The notes under the pieces were generated by a model, which was not told where the DNA came from, did not search any database, and saw only the letters and a program-made list of their open reading frames with translations. From Azospirillum cavernae (lineage in GTDB: Bacteria; Pseudomonadota; Alphaproteobacteria; Azospirillales; Azospirillaceae): 64,000 bases of DNA. Of the stretch, positions 42,067 to 48,967 are shown in pieces. The stretch is from assembly GCF_003590795.1 (NCBI RefSeq), contig NZ_QYUL01000003.1, positions 434,001 to 498,000 on the forward strand. Direction: 5' to 3'. A program made the position numbers and the translations under genes. Positions within the stretch are counted from its first letter, which is position 1. Every line of letters starts with the position of its first letter.

Positions 42067-42769
42067 CATCCACAAATCCTTCGGCAGCGTCGAGGTGCTG
42101 AAGGGCGTGTCGTTCGAGATCGACAAGGGCGAGGTGGTCGCCATCATCGGGCGCAGCGGTTCGGGCAAGAGCACGGCGCTGCGCTGCATCAACCGACTGG
42201 AAACCATCCAATCCGGCACGCTGGAGGTCTGCGGCCACCGCATCGACCACGCCGACCTTGATCTGCGCGCGCTGCGCCAGGATGTCGGCATGGTGTTCCA
42301 AAGCTACAACCTCTTCCCCCATTTGACGGTGGAGGAAAACATCACGCTGGCCCCGCGCCGGGTGAAGAAGCTGCCGACCCGCGACGCCCGCGCGCTGGCG
42401 CTGTCGTCGCTGGAACGGGTCGGGCTGGCCGAGAAGATCGACGCCTACCCTGAGCAACTGTCCGGCGGTCAACAGCAGCGCGTCGCCATCGCCCGTTCGC
42501 TGGCGATGCAGCCGAAGGTGATGCTGTTCGACGAAGTGACCTCGGCGCTCGACCCGCAACTGACCGGGGAGGTGCTGCGCGTCATGGAAATTCTGGCCCA
42601 GGGCGGCATGACGATGGCGGTGGTCACGCATGAAATGGCCTTCGCCCGCCGCGTCGCCGACCGGGTGATTTTCATGCATCAGGGCCGCGTCTGGGAAACC
42701 GGCCCCGGCGCGATGCTGGACGACCCGCAAACGCCCGAACTGCGCGCCTTTCTGGCCAACGGCCTGTGA
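42041..42769 (+). CDS. Polar amino acid type ABC transporter ATP-binding protein
   Basis: 242 residues from ATG 42041 (AGAGGAAG upstream). Walker A GRSGSGKST, Q-loop VFQSYNLFPH, ABC signature LSGGQQQRVAIARSLA, Walker B VMLFDEVTSALDP and the H-loop VVTHEM are all intact. GlnQ/HisP-type ATPase energising the two permeases. Confidence 0.95.
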   Translation: MSAVVKLHDIHKSFGSVEVLKGVSFEIDKGEVVAIIGRSGSGKSTALRCINRLETIQSGTLEVCGHRIDHADLDLRALRQDVGMVFQSYNLFPHLTVEENITLAPRRVKKLPTRDARALALSSLERVGLAEKIDAYPEQLSGGQQQRVAIARSLAMQPKVMLFDEVTSALDPQLTGEVLRVMEILAQGGMTMAVVTHEMAFARRVADRVIFMHQGRVWETGPGAMLDDPQTPELRAFLANGL

Positions 42770-42810
42770 CGCTCGCCCTTTTCAAAAAACAAAACTGGAG
42801 GAAACCGACG

Positions 42811-43611
42811 ATGCGCATCCGCAAACTTCTCGCCGCCACCGTGACCGCCGTCGCCGCCCTGTGGCTGGCCGCCGCGCCGGTGGCCCACGCCGACCAGTTG
42901 GACGACATCCTGAAGGCCAAAAAGATCCGCATCGCCGTGGCGATGGGCATTCCGCTCTTCGCCTTTGTCGACAAGAACGTGAAGGCCACCGGCTCCGACG
43001 TGGAAACCGCCCGGCTGCTGGCCCGCGACATGGGCGTTGAGTTGGAGCTGGTGGAGATCACCAACGCCGCCCGGGTGCCGACCATCCAAACCCGCAAGGC
43101 CGATCTTCTGATCGCCACGCTGGCGATCACGCCGGAACGCAAGAAGGTGGTGGATTTCACGATTCCCTACGCGACGCTCGACATCATCGTCGCTGGAACC
43201 GCCGACAACGCGATCAAGGGGTATGATGACCTGAATGGCAAAAAGATCGGTCTGACCCGCGCCACCGTCAACGACAGCATGGTGACGAAGGGGGCCAAGG
43301 GGGCGGAGATATTGCGTTTCGAGGATGACGCGACGCTCATCACCGCCGCCGTGTCGGGGCAGGTCGACGTCGTGTCCACCCAAACCGCCGTGCTGGCGGC
43401 GATGAACGAAAAACGCCCGCAAAGCCTGTTGAAGGTCAAATTCGTTCAGCAGGAGCTGAATCTCGGCATCGCGCTGCCACAGGGCGAGGACCGGCTGAAG
43501 GCGTGGGTGAACGCTTGGCTTAAGACCAATTTCGAGAATGGCAAGATGAACGCCATCTTCTCGTCCTTTCACGACCGCGATCTGCCTGCGGATTTGCTGA
43601 CGCGTCAGTGA
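42811..43611 (+). CDS. Periplasmic solute-binding protein of the polar amino acid ABC family
   Basis: 266 residues from ATG 42811 (TGGAGGAAACC upstream). Signal peptide MRIRKLLAATVTAVAAL to APVAHA. Family 3 SBP motifs: KIRIAVAMGIPLFAFVDKN, GSDVETARLLARDMG, RKADLLIATLAITPERKKVVDFTIPY and KKIGLTRATVNDSMV. The family binds amino acids or related acids and amines; surrounding uronate genes raise the possibility of a sugar-acid-linked ligand. Last gene of the ABC operon. Confidence 0.92.
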   Translation: MRIRKLLAATVTAVAALWLAAAPVAHADQLDDILKAKKIRIAVAMGIPLFAFVDKNVKATGSDVETARLLARDMGVELELVEITNAARVPTIQTRKADLLIATLAITPERKKVVDFTIPYATLDIIVAGTADNAIKGYDDLNGKKIGLTRATVNDSMVTKGAKGAEILRFEDDATLITAAVSGQVDVVSTQTAVLAAMNEKRPQSLLKVKFVQQELNLGIALPQGEDRLKAWVNAWLKTNFENGKMNAIFSSFHDRDLPADLLTRQ

Positions 43612-43634
43612 GACGCGCAAAGGTCACGCCGCGC

Positions 43635-43674
43635 GCCCCCTCCCTAACCCTCCCCCGCTGCGCGGGAGAGGGGA
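43635..43674. repeat. C-rich inverted repeat B, left arm
   Basis: Starts GCCCCCTCCCTAACCCTCCC, as the arm at 40522 does, and ends GCGGGAGAGGGGA. Pairs with 43696-43736. Confidence 0.85.
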
Positions 43675-43695
43675 CAGGTTCGGCTTCCGCCACAA

Positions 43696-43736
43696 TCTCC
43701 CTCTCCCGCGCAGCGGGGGAGAGTCGGGGAGGGGGC
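43696..43736. repeat. C-rich inverted repeat B, right arm
   Basis: Starts TCTCCCTCTCCCGCGCAGCG and ends GTCGGGGAGGGGGC, mostly complementary to the left arm with a 21-base spacer. Lies between the ABC operon and the SDR gene. Confidence 0.85.
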
Positions 43737-43765
43737 CTGTTCCTGCCGCAACATCAGGACCAACC

Positions 43766-44506
43766 ATGCCCGGACGACTTCACGGCAAAACCGCCATCAT
43801 CACCGCCGCCGCGCAAGGCATTGGCCGGGCGACGGTGGAGGCCTTCGCGCGGGAGGGCGCGCGGGTCTGGGCGCTCGACATCAACGACGCGCGCTTGGCC
43901 GACCTCGCCGCCCTTCCCGGCGTGACCACCCGGCGGCTCGACCTGCGCGACGCCGCCGCCATCGCCGCGACGGTGGCCGACATCGGGCCGGTGGACGCGC
44001 TGTTCAACTGCGCGGGCTTCGTCCACAGCGGCACGATTCTGGACTGCGACGACGACGCCTTTGATGTCAGCGTCGATCTGAACGTCAAATCCATGCACCG
44101 GATGATCCGCGCCGCGCTGCCCGGCATGGTGGAGAAGGGCGGCGGCTCCATCGTCAACATGGCGTCGGTTGCGTCGAGCGTGAAAGCGGTGCCGAACCGC
44201 TACGTCTACAGCCTGACCAAGGCGGCTGTGATCGGCTTGACCAAGGCGGTCGCCGCCGATTTCATCGGGCGCGGAATTCGCTGCAACGTCGTCTGCCCCG
44301 GCACCGTCGAATCCCCCTCGCTGGAGGAGCGCTTGCGCGCGCAGGGCGATTATGCGACCACCCGCGCCGCTTTCGTCGCCCGCCAGCCCATCGGGCGGTT
44401 GGGAAAGCCGGAGGAAATCGCCGAGCTGGTGGTCTATCTTTCCTCCGACGCGGCGGGCTACACCACCGGGGCGGTCCATGTGATCGATGGCGGTTGGGCG
44501 GCTTGA
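43766..44506 (+). CDS. Short-chain dehydrogenase, 2-keto-3-deoxy-sugar-acid dehydrogenase-like
   Basis: 246 residues. NAD site TAAAQGIG (13-20), where the first glycine of TGxxxGIG is Ala, NCAG (81-84), and catalytic Y148-x3-K152 in YVYSLTK. The overall pattern resembles 2-keto-3-deoxy-L-fuconate dehydrogenases and mammalian BDH2-type enzymes. Together with the following FAH-family hydrolase it matches the non-phosphorylative fucose/rhamnose route, where a 2-keto-3-deoxy acid is oxidised to a diketone and hydrolysed. The true substrate could be another deoxy-keto sugar acid. Confidence 0.85.
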   Translation: MPGRLHGKTAIITAAAQGIGRATVEAFAREGARVWALDINDARLADLAALPGVTTRRLDLRDAAAIAATVADIGPVDALFNCAGFVHSGTILDCDDDAFDVSVDLNVKSMHRMIRAALPGMVEKGGGSIVNMASVASSVKAVPNRYVYSLTKAAVIGLTKAVAADFIGRGIRCNVVCPGTVESPSLEERLRAQGDYATTRAAFVARQPIGRLGKPEEIAELVVYLSSDAAGYTTGAVHVIDGGWAA

Positions 44507-44534
44507 CACTGTTTCACATTCACGGGGAACTCCG

Positions 44535-45377
44535 ATGAAACTGCTTCGTTACGGCCCGGTCGGCCAGGAAAAGCCCGGTCTGCTCGATTCCGTGGGCCGC
44601 ATCCGCGACCTGTCCGCCCAAGTCCCCGACATCGCGGGCGCTGTGCTGTCGCCTGAAGGGCTGGACGCGCTGCGCACGCTGGATCCGGAGTCACTGCCGT
44701 TGGTGGTGGGCGATCCGCGTCTGGGGCCATGCGTCGCCGGGACCGGGAAATTCATCTGCATCGGCCTGAATTACTCCGATCACGCGGCGGAAACCGGGGC
44801 GACCGTGCCGCCGGAACCGATCATCTTCATGAAGGCGACCAGCGCCATCACCGGCCCGAACGACGTCATCGAAATCCCGCGCGGCTCGTTCAAGACCGAT
44901 TGGGAGGTCGAGTTGGGCGTCGTCATCGGCAAGACGGCGAAATACGTGTCCGAAGAGGACGCGATGGAGCATGTCGCCGGTTACTGCGTCATCAACGACG
45001 TGTCGGAGCGCGCCTTCCAGACCGAACATCACGGCCAATGGACCAAGGGAAAATCGGCGGACAGCTTCGGCCCGACCGGCCCCTGGCTGGTGACGCGCGA
45101 CGAGGTCGCCGACCCGCAGGCCCTGCCGATGTGGCTGGAGGTCAACGGCCACCGTTACCAGAACGGCAGCACGGCGACGATGGTCTATGGCGTGCGTTTC
45201 CTGGTGTCCTATCTGTCGCGCTTCATGTCGCTGCAACCCGGCGACATCATTTCGACCGGCACGCCGCCGGGCGTCGGCATGGGGCAGAAGCCGCCGACCT
45301 ATCTGAAGGCGGGCGACGTGGTGACGCTGGGCATCGACGGGCTGGGCAGCCAGCGCCAGACCACCGTGCAGGGCTGA
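44535..45377 (+). CDS. Fumarylacetoacetate hydrolase family protein (2,4-diketo-3-deoxy acid hydrolase-like)
   Basis: 280 residues from ATG 44535 (GGGGAA upstream). FAH C-terminal fold: FICIGLNYSDHAAETG, EPIIFMKATSAITGPND, the metal-binding TDWEVELGVVIG (two Glu), VINDVSERAFQ, KSADSFGPTGPWLVT and GDIISTGTPPGVGMG. Mg-dependent C-C hydrolase. Next to the SDR it fits a 2,4-diketo-3-deoxy-L-fuconate/rhamnonate-type hydrolase releasing pyruvate and a hydroxy acid. Ureidoglycolate lyase-like annotations are sequence neighbours and less fitting here. Confidence 0.87.
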   Translation: MKLLRYGPVGQEKPGLLDSVGRIRDLSAQVPDIAGAVLSPEGLDALRTLDPESLPLVVGDPRLGPCVAGTGKFICIGLNYSDHAAETGATVPPEPIIFMKATSAITGPNDVIEIPRGSFKTDWEVELGVVIGKTAKYVSEEDAMEHVAGYCVINDVSERAFQTEHHGQWTKGKSADSFGPTGPWLVTRDEVADPQALPMWLEVNGHRYQNGSTATMVYGVRFLVSYLSRFMSLQPGDIISTGTPPGVGMGQKPPTYLKAGDVVTLGIDGLGSQRQTTVQG

Positions 45378-45384
45378 CCCCACG

Positions 45385-46314
45385 ATGAGCCAGACCGGCA
45401 TCGACATTCTGCTCACCGCGCCCATGCCCCCCGGCGTGGCCGAGGATCTGGCGGAGCGCTTCCTTGTGCATGGGCCGGAGGTGGTCGAGTCCCCCGGCTT
45501 CGCCGAACTGGCTCCGCGCATCCGGGGGCTGGCGGCGCGTCCGCCGGTTCCGGTGACGGCGGCGCTGCTGGAGGCGCTGCCCAATCTGGAAATCCTGTCC
45601 TCCTACAGCGCCGGATTGGACTATGTCGATCTGGGCGCGGCGCGGCGGCGCGGTCTGGCGATCGCCAACACGTCGGCGGCGCTGACCGACGACGTGGCCG
45701 ACACGGCCATCGCGCTGATGCTAGCGACGCTGCGCCGCTTCTCGGCGGCGGAACGCTTCGTTCGGGCCGGGGCCTGGGCCGAGGGAGCCTTTCCGCTGTC
45801 GCGCAGTTTGGCCGGGCGGCGGTTGGGAATCATCGGGCTGGGGCACATCGGGGCGGCCATCGCCGCGCGGGCGGCGGTGTTCGGCCTGTCGGTCGCCTAT
45901 CACGGGCCACGCGAAAAGGCGGCCTTCCCCTATCCCTTCCACCCGACGGCGGAGGGTTTGGCGGCGGCGTCCGACCTTCTGGTGGTCTGTTGTCCAGGCG
46001 GGCCAGAAACGCGCCATCTGGTGAACGCGGCGGTTTTGCGCGCGTTGGGGCCGGGTGGCGTCGTCGTGAATGTGGCGCGCGGCAGCGTGGTGGACGAGGA
46101 CGCGCTGTTGGCGGCGCTGGCCAACGGGACCATCGCCGGGGCCGGGCTGGACGTGTGCGAGCATGAACCGACGCCGCGCCCGGAATTGATCGGCCATCCC
46201 GACATCGTGCTGCTGCCCCATGTCGGTTCGGCGACGGAAGAGACGCGGGCGCGCATGGCGCGGATGATGCGCGACGCGCTGGTGACTCATTTTGCAGGCA
46301 AGGGAAGCGTTTGA
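45385..46314 (+). CDS. D-isomer specific 2-hydroxyacid dehydrogenase
   Basis: 309 residues. NAD site GLGHIGAAIAARA near 150; active-site Arg in VNVARGSVVDEDAL, Glu in AGLDVCEHEPTP and His in LLPHVGSATEETR. Reduces a short 2-keto acid such as glyoxylate or hydroxypyruvate, or oxidises the reverse. Only seven bases separate it from the FAH gene and its stop is next to the kinase start, so it belongs to the same operon and might act on a fragment released by the hydrolase (inference). Confidence 0.9.
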   Translation: MSQTGIDILLTAPMPPGVAEDLAERFLVHGPEVVESPGFAELAPRIRGLAARPPVPVTAALLEALPNLEILSSYSAGLDYVDLGAARRRGLAIANTSAALTDDVADTAIALMLATLRRFSAAERFVRAGAWAEGAFPLSRSLAGRRLGIIGLGHIGAAIAARAAVFGLSVAYHGPREKAAFPYPFHPTAEGLAAASDLLVVCCPGGPETRHLVNAAVLRALGPGGVVVNVARGSVVDEDALLAALANGTIAGAGLDVCEHEPTPRPELIGHPDIVLLPHVGSATEETRARMARMMRDALVTHFAGKGSV

Positions 46315-46316
46315 GA

Positions 46317-47255
46317 ATGACGAGCATCGCGGCCATCGGTGAGTGCATGGTGGAGATCCGGCGGACCGGCGACGGAACCGCCCGCTTCGGCTTCGGCGGC
46401 GACACGCTGAATTGCGCGCTGTATCTGGCCCGGCTGGGCGTGGCGGTCGATTATGTGACGCTGCTGGGCGATGATCCCTACAGCGCCGACATGCTGACGG
46501 CTTGGGCGGCGGAGGGCGTCGGCACGGGCCGCGTCGTCCGTCTGCCCGGGCGGATGCCCGGCCTGTACGTGATCGAAACCGACGCCACGGGCGAACGCTC
46601 CTTCTTCTATTGGCGCGACCGCGCCCCGGCGCGCGAGCTGTTCACCCACCCCGACGCGGCGCCCCTGGTGGACGCCTTGCCCGGTTACGGGTTGTTGATG
46701 CTGTCCGGCATTTCCCTGTCGCTCTATGGCGAGGAGGGGCGGGCGCGGTTGCACGCGGCGCTGGACCGGGCGCGCGCCGCCGGGGCCAAGGTGGCCTTCG
46801 ACACCAACCTGCGCCCGCGCGGTTGGCCCAGCCTGGACGCCGCCCGCGACGCCTACGCCGCGCTCTCGGGCCGAGTGGACATCGTGCTGTCGGGGGTGGA
46901 GGACGAGGCGTTGCTGTTCGGCGCGGAAGCTCCCACGGCCATCATCGACCGTTGGCGCGCGGCTGGCGCCAGCGAAATCATCGTGAAGAACGGTGGCGAC
47001 GGCTGTCTGGTGTGGGAGCAGGGCGGCGCGGTTGATGAGGTTCCGGCGACGCGGGTGACGCGGGTGGTGAACACGACGGCGGCGGGCGACAGCTTTTGCG
47101 CGGGCTATCTGGCGGCGCGGCAAGCCGGGCAGGGGATCGCGGCGGCGGCGCGGCTTGGCCATCGGCTGGCCGGAATCGTCATTGGCCATCCCGGCGCCAT
47201 CGTTCCGGCGGAGGCGACGGCGGCGGTTGTCGCGGAACTGCGGGGGGCGGCATGA
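46317..47255 (+). CDS. kdgK: PfkB-family sugar kinase, probable 2-dehydro-3-deoxygluconokinase
   Basis: 312 residues from ATG 46317 (AAGGGAAG upstream). N-terminal IAAIGECMVEIRR and GGDTLNCALYLARLG match KDG kinases; FDTNLRPRGW binds substrate and NTTAAGDSFCAGYL carries the catalytic base Asp of the PfkB C-terminal signature. It would make KDPG from KDG for Eda, completing the uronate route. PfkB substrate assignment from sequence is always provisional, but the kduI-kduD-eda context is strong. Confidence 0.88.
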   Translation: MTSIAAIGECMVEIRRTGDGTARFGFGGDTLNCALYLARLGVAVDYVTLLGDDPYSADMLTAWAAEGVGTGRVVRLPGRMPGLYVIETDATGERSFFYWRDRAPARELFTHPDAAPLVDALPGYGLLMLSGISLSLYGEEGRARLHAALDRARAAGAKVAFDTNLRPRGWPSLDAARDAYAALSGRVDIVLSGVEDEALLFGAEAPTAIIDRWRAAGASEIIVKNGGDGCLVWEQGGAVDEVPATRVTRVVNTTAAGDSFCAGYLAARQAGQGIAAAARLGHRLAGIVIGHPGAIVPAEATAAVVAELRGAA

Positions 47256-48025
47256 CGGCGGCGGATGACGCTTCCGCCTCCGGCCCGGCTCTGAACGGGC
47301 CGCGCCGGCGAGCGCCAAAACCGGCGGCGGTGGCCCGCGAGCGTGGCTTGACCGCAGCCCAACAGGTCTACCAGCAGCTCCGCGCTGAAATCCTGGGCTT
47401 GCACCGCAAGCCGGGCGAACCGATCAGCGAAAAGGATCTGGCTCAGGCCCATGGCGTCAGCCGCACCCCGGTGCGCGAGGCCGTGCTGAAGCTGGCCTCG
47501 GAACGCTTGATCGAGGTGTTTCCGCAATCCGGCACCTTCGTCGCCCGCATCCCGCTGTCCGATCTGCCGGAAACCATCGTCATCCGCTCGGCGCTGGAAG
47601 AGGCCAGCGTGCGCCACGCCGCCGAACGGGCGACGGCGGATCAGGTCGCGCGCCTGTCGGCGATCATCGACCGGCAACGCGCCATGGCGGCGGCGGCGGA
47701 CCGGGACGGCTTCCATCTGGCCGACGAGGATTTCCACGCGGCTTTGTCCGAGGCCGCCGGCTTGCCCGGCGTGTGGACGCTGATCCAACAGGTCAAGGTG
47801 CAGATCGACCGTTACCGCCGTCTGACCCTGCCCGAACCGGGCCGGATGGAGCGGGTGATCGGTGAGCACGCGGCGGTGGTCGCCGCCATCGCCGCCCATG
47901 ACGGCGACGGCGCCGCCCGCGCGATCAAGCATCATCTGGAAAAGCTGCGCGAGGGCATCGACGCCTTCCGCATCGAGGAGCCGGACTGTTTCATCGACGA
48001 CCGCCCGCCACGCGGGTCGGCCTGA
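47252..48025 (+). CDS. GntR-family regulator with FCD domain (first)
   Basis: 257 residues from ATG 47252, overlapping the kinase stop by four bases. A basic, Pro/Ala-rich N-terminal tail (about 35 residues) precedes the winged helix (LTAAQQVYQQLRAEIL, SEKDLAQAHGVSRTPVREAVLKL). The FCD domain has metal-ligand candidates in DEDFHAAL, and two His-containing helices near VIGEHAAVV and IKHHLEKL. Being last in the SDR-FAH-HADH-kdgK operon it probably controls it. Ligand likely a sugar acid intermediate. Confidence 0.9.
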   Translation: MTAADDASASGPALNGPRRRAPKPAAVARERGLTAAQQVYQQLRAEILGLHRKPGEPISEKDLAQAHGVSRTPVREAVLKLASERLIEVFPQSGTFVARIPLSDLPETIVIRSALEEASVRHAAERATADQVARLSAIIDRQRAMAAAADRDGFHLADEDFHAALSEAAGLPGVWTLIQQVKVQIDRYRRLTLPEPGRMERVIGEHAAVVAAIAAHDGDGAARAIKHHLEKLREGIDAFRIEEPDCFIDDRPPRGSA

Positions 48026-48167
48026 ATCCTTCACAGCGATGGAGAGTTTTTAAAAAGAGAAGGCGGATTTTTTTCAGGGTCTGGATCGCATGTGGGCTGG
48101 CGACGTGGGTCGCCGGTCTTGTCGGCGTTGGCCAATACTCCCAATTGCGGCGTTCCTATAGGTCAAC

Positions 48168-48178
48168 TTGTCTGCTAA
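48168..48178. promoter_or_regulatory. TTGTCTG-type element upstream of FadR-like regulator
   Basis: TTGTCTGCTAA, 37 bases before the chosen start. Related to the elements at 51503, 51525 and (reverse) 38738. Possible autoregulatory site for the FCD protein that follows. Confidence 0.4.
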
Positions 48179-48214
48179 CATGATCTGTAGGATCTGTTGT
48201 GGCAGGTGTTGGGA

Positions 48215-48940
48215 ATGGCGAAGATGGCCGGTTTGACGTTGCAGCCCAAGCGCAAGGAGCGGCTGGGCGATCAGCTTTATGGACAAATCCTGGAGCAGAT
48301 CGTGTCCGGCGCGCTGAAAGAGGGCGACAAGCTGCCGTCGGAAAAGGAACTGTGCCTGATGTTCGAGGTTTCGCGCCCTGTGGTGCGCGAAGCCATGATG
48401 CTGTTGCAGGCCGATGGTCTGGTCGTCGCCCGCCAGGGATCGGGCACCTATGTGCAGCGCCGCCCGCCGCAGGGCTTGATCGCCATCGCCGGGGCGTCCG
48501 ACATCGCCGGAATCCTGCGCTGCTACGAGTTGCGCGTGCCGTTGGAGGGGGAAGCGGCGGCGCTCGCCGCCAAACGCCGTTCGTCGGAACAGCTTGGCCA
48601 GATCAAGGCGGCGCTCGACGATCTGGGCCGGGTGGTCGAGGCCCGCGCGTCGGCCAGCGCCGCCGATTTCGCCTTTCACCGCGCGGTGGCGGAGGCCAGT
48701 TGCAACGAGATGTTCGTCTCGATCCTGGAATCCCTGCACGCCGCGATTGAAAACTCCATGGCGGTGGCGCTGAACATCACGCGCGAAGGCTCCGACCAGC
48801 GGATCCGCCGGGTTTTGGACGAGCACAGCCGGATTTACGAGGCCATCGCCATGGGCGACGCCGACGCCGCCAACCTCGCCATGCGCTACCACATCAACCG
48901 CGCCCGCCAGCGCATCACCGACCAGCACCAAGACGTCTAA
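48215..48940 (+). CDS. FadR-type GntR regulator with FCD domain (second)
   Basis: 241 residues from ATG 48215 (TTG 48197 and ATG 48224 possible). Winged helix: RLGDQLYGQILEQIVSGALKEGDKLPSE across 15-45, FEVSRPVVREAMMLLQADGL and RQGSGTYVQRR. FCD domain from about 85: ELRVPLEGEAAALAAKR, ADFAFHRAVAEASCNEMF and HSRIYEAIAMGDADAANLAM. FadR-subfamily FCD proteins of this type often respond to uronates or aldonates. Separated by 190 bases from the previous operon, with its own promoter. Confidence 0.9.
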   Translation: MAKMAGLTLQPKRKERLGDQLYGQILEQIVSGALKEGDKLPSEKELCLMFEVSRPVVREAMMLLQADGLVVARQGSGTYVQRRPPQGLIAIAGASDIAGILRCYELRVPLEGEAAALAAKRRSSEQLGQIKAALDDLGRVVEARASASAADFAFHRAVAEASCNEMFVSILESLHAAIENSMAVALNITREGSDQRIRRVLDEHSRIYEAIAMGDADAANLAMRYHINRARQRITDQHQDV

Positions 48941-48967
48941 GCGGCGGCGCGCATCGCCGCCGCCAAA

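Noticed and set aside
40522..43736. CRISPR-like or insertion-sequence interpretation of the C-rich repeats
   Set aside because: Only two inverted pairs, no regular spacers, no transposase or target-site duplication seen; REP-like palindromes fit better.
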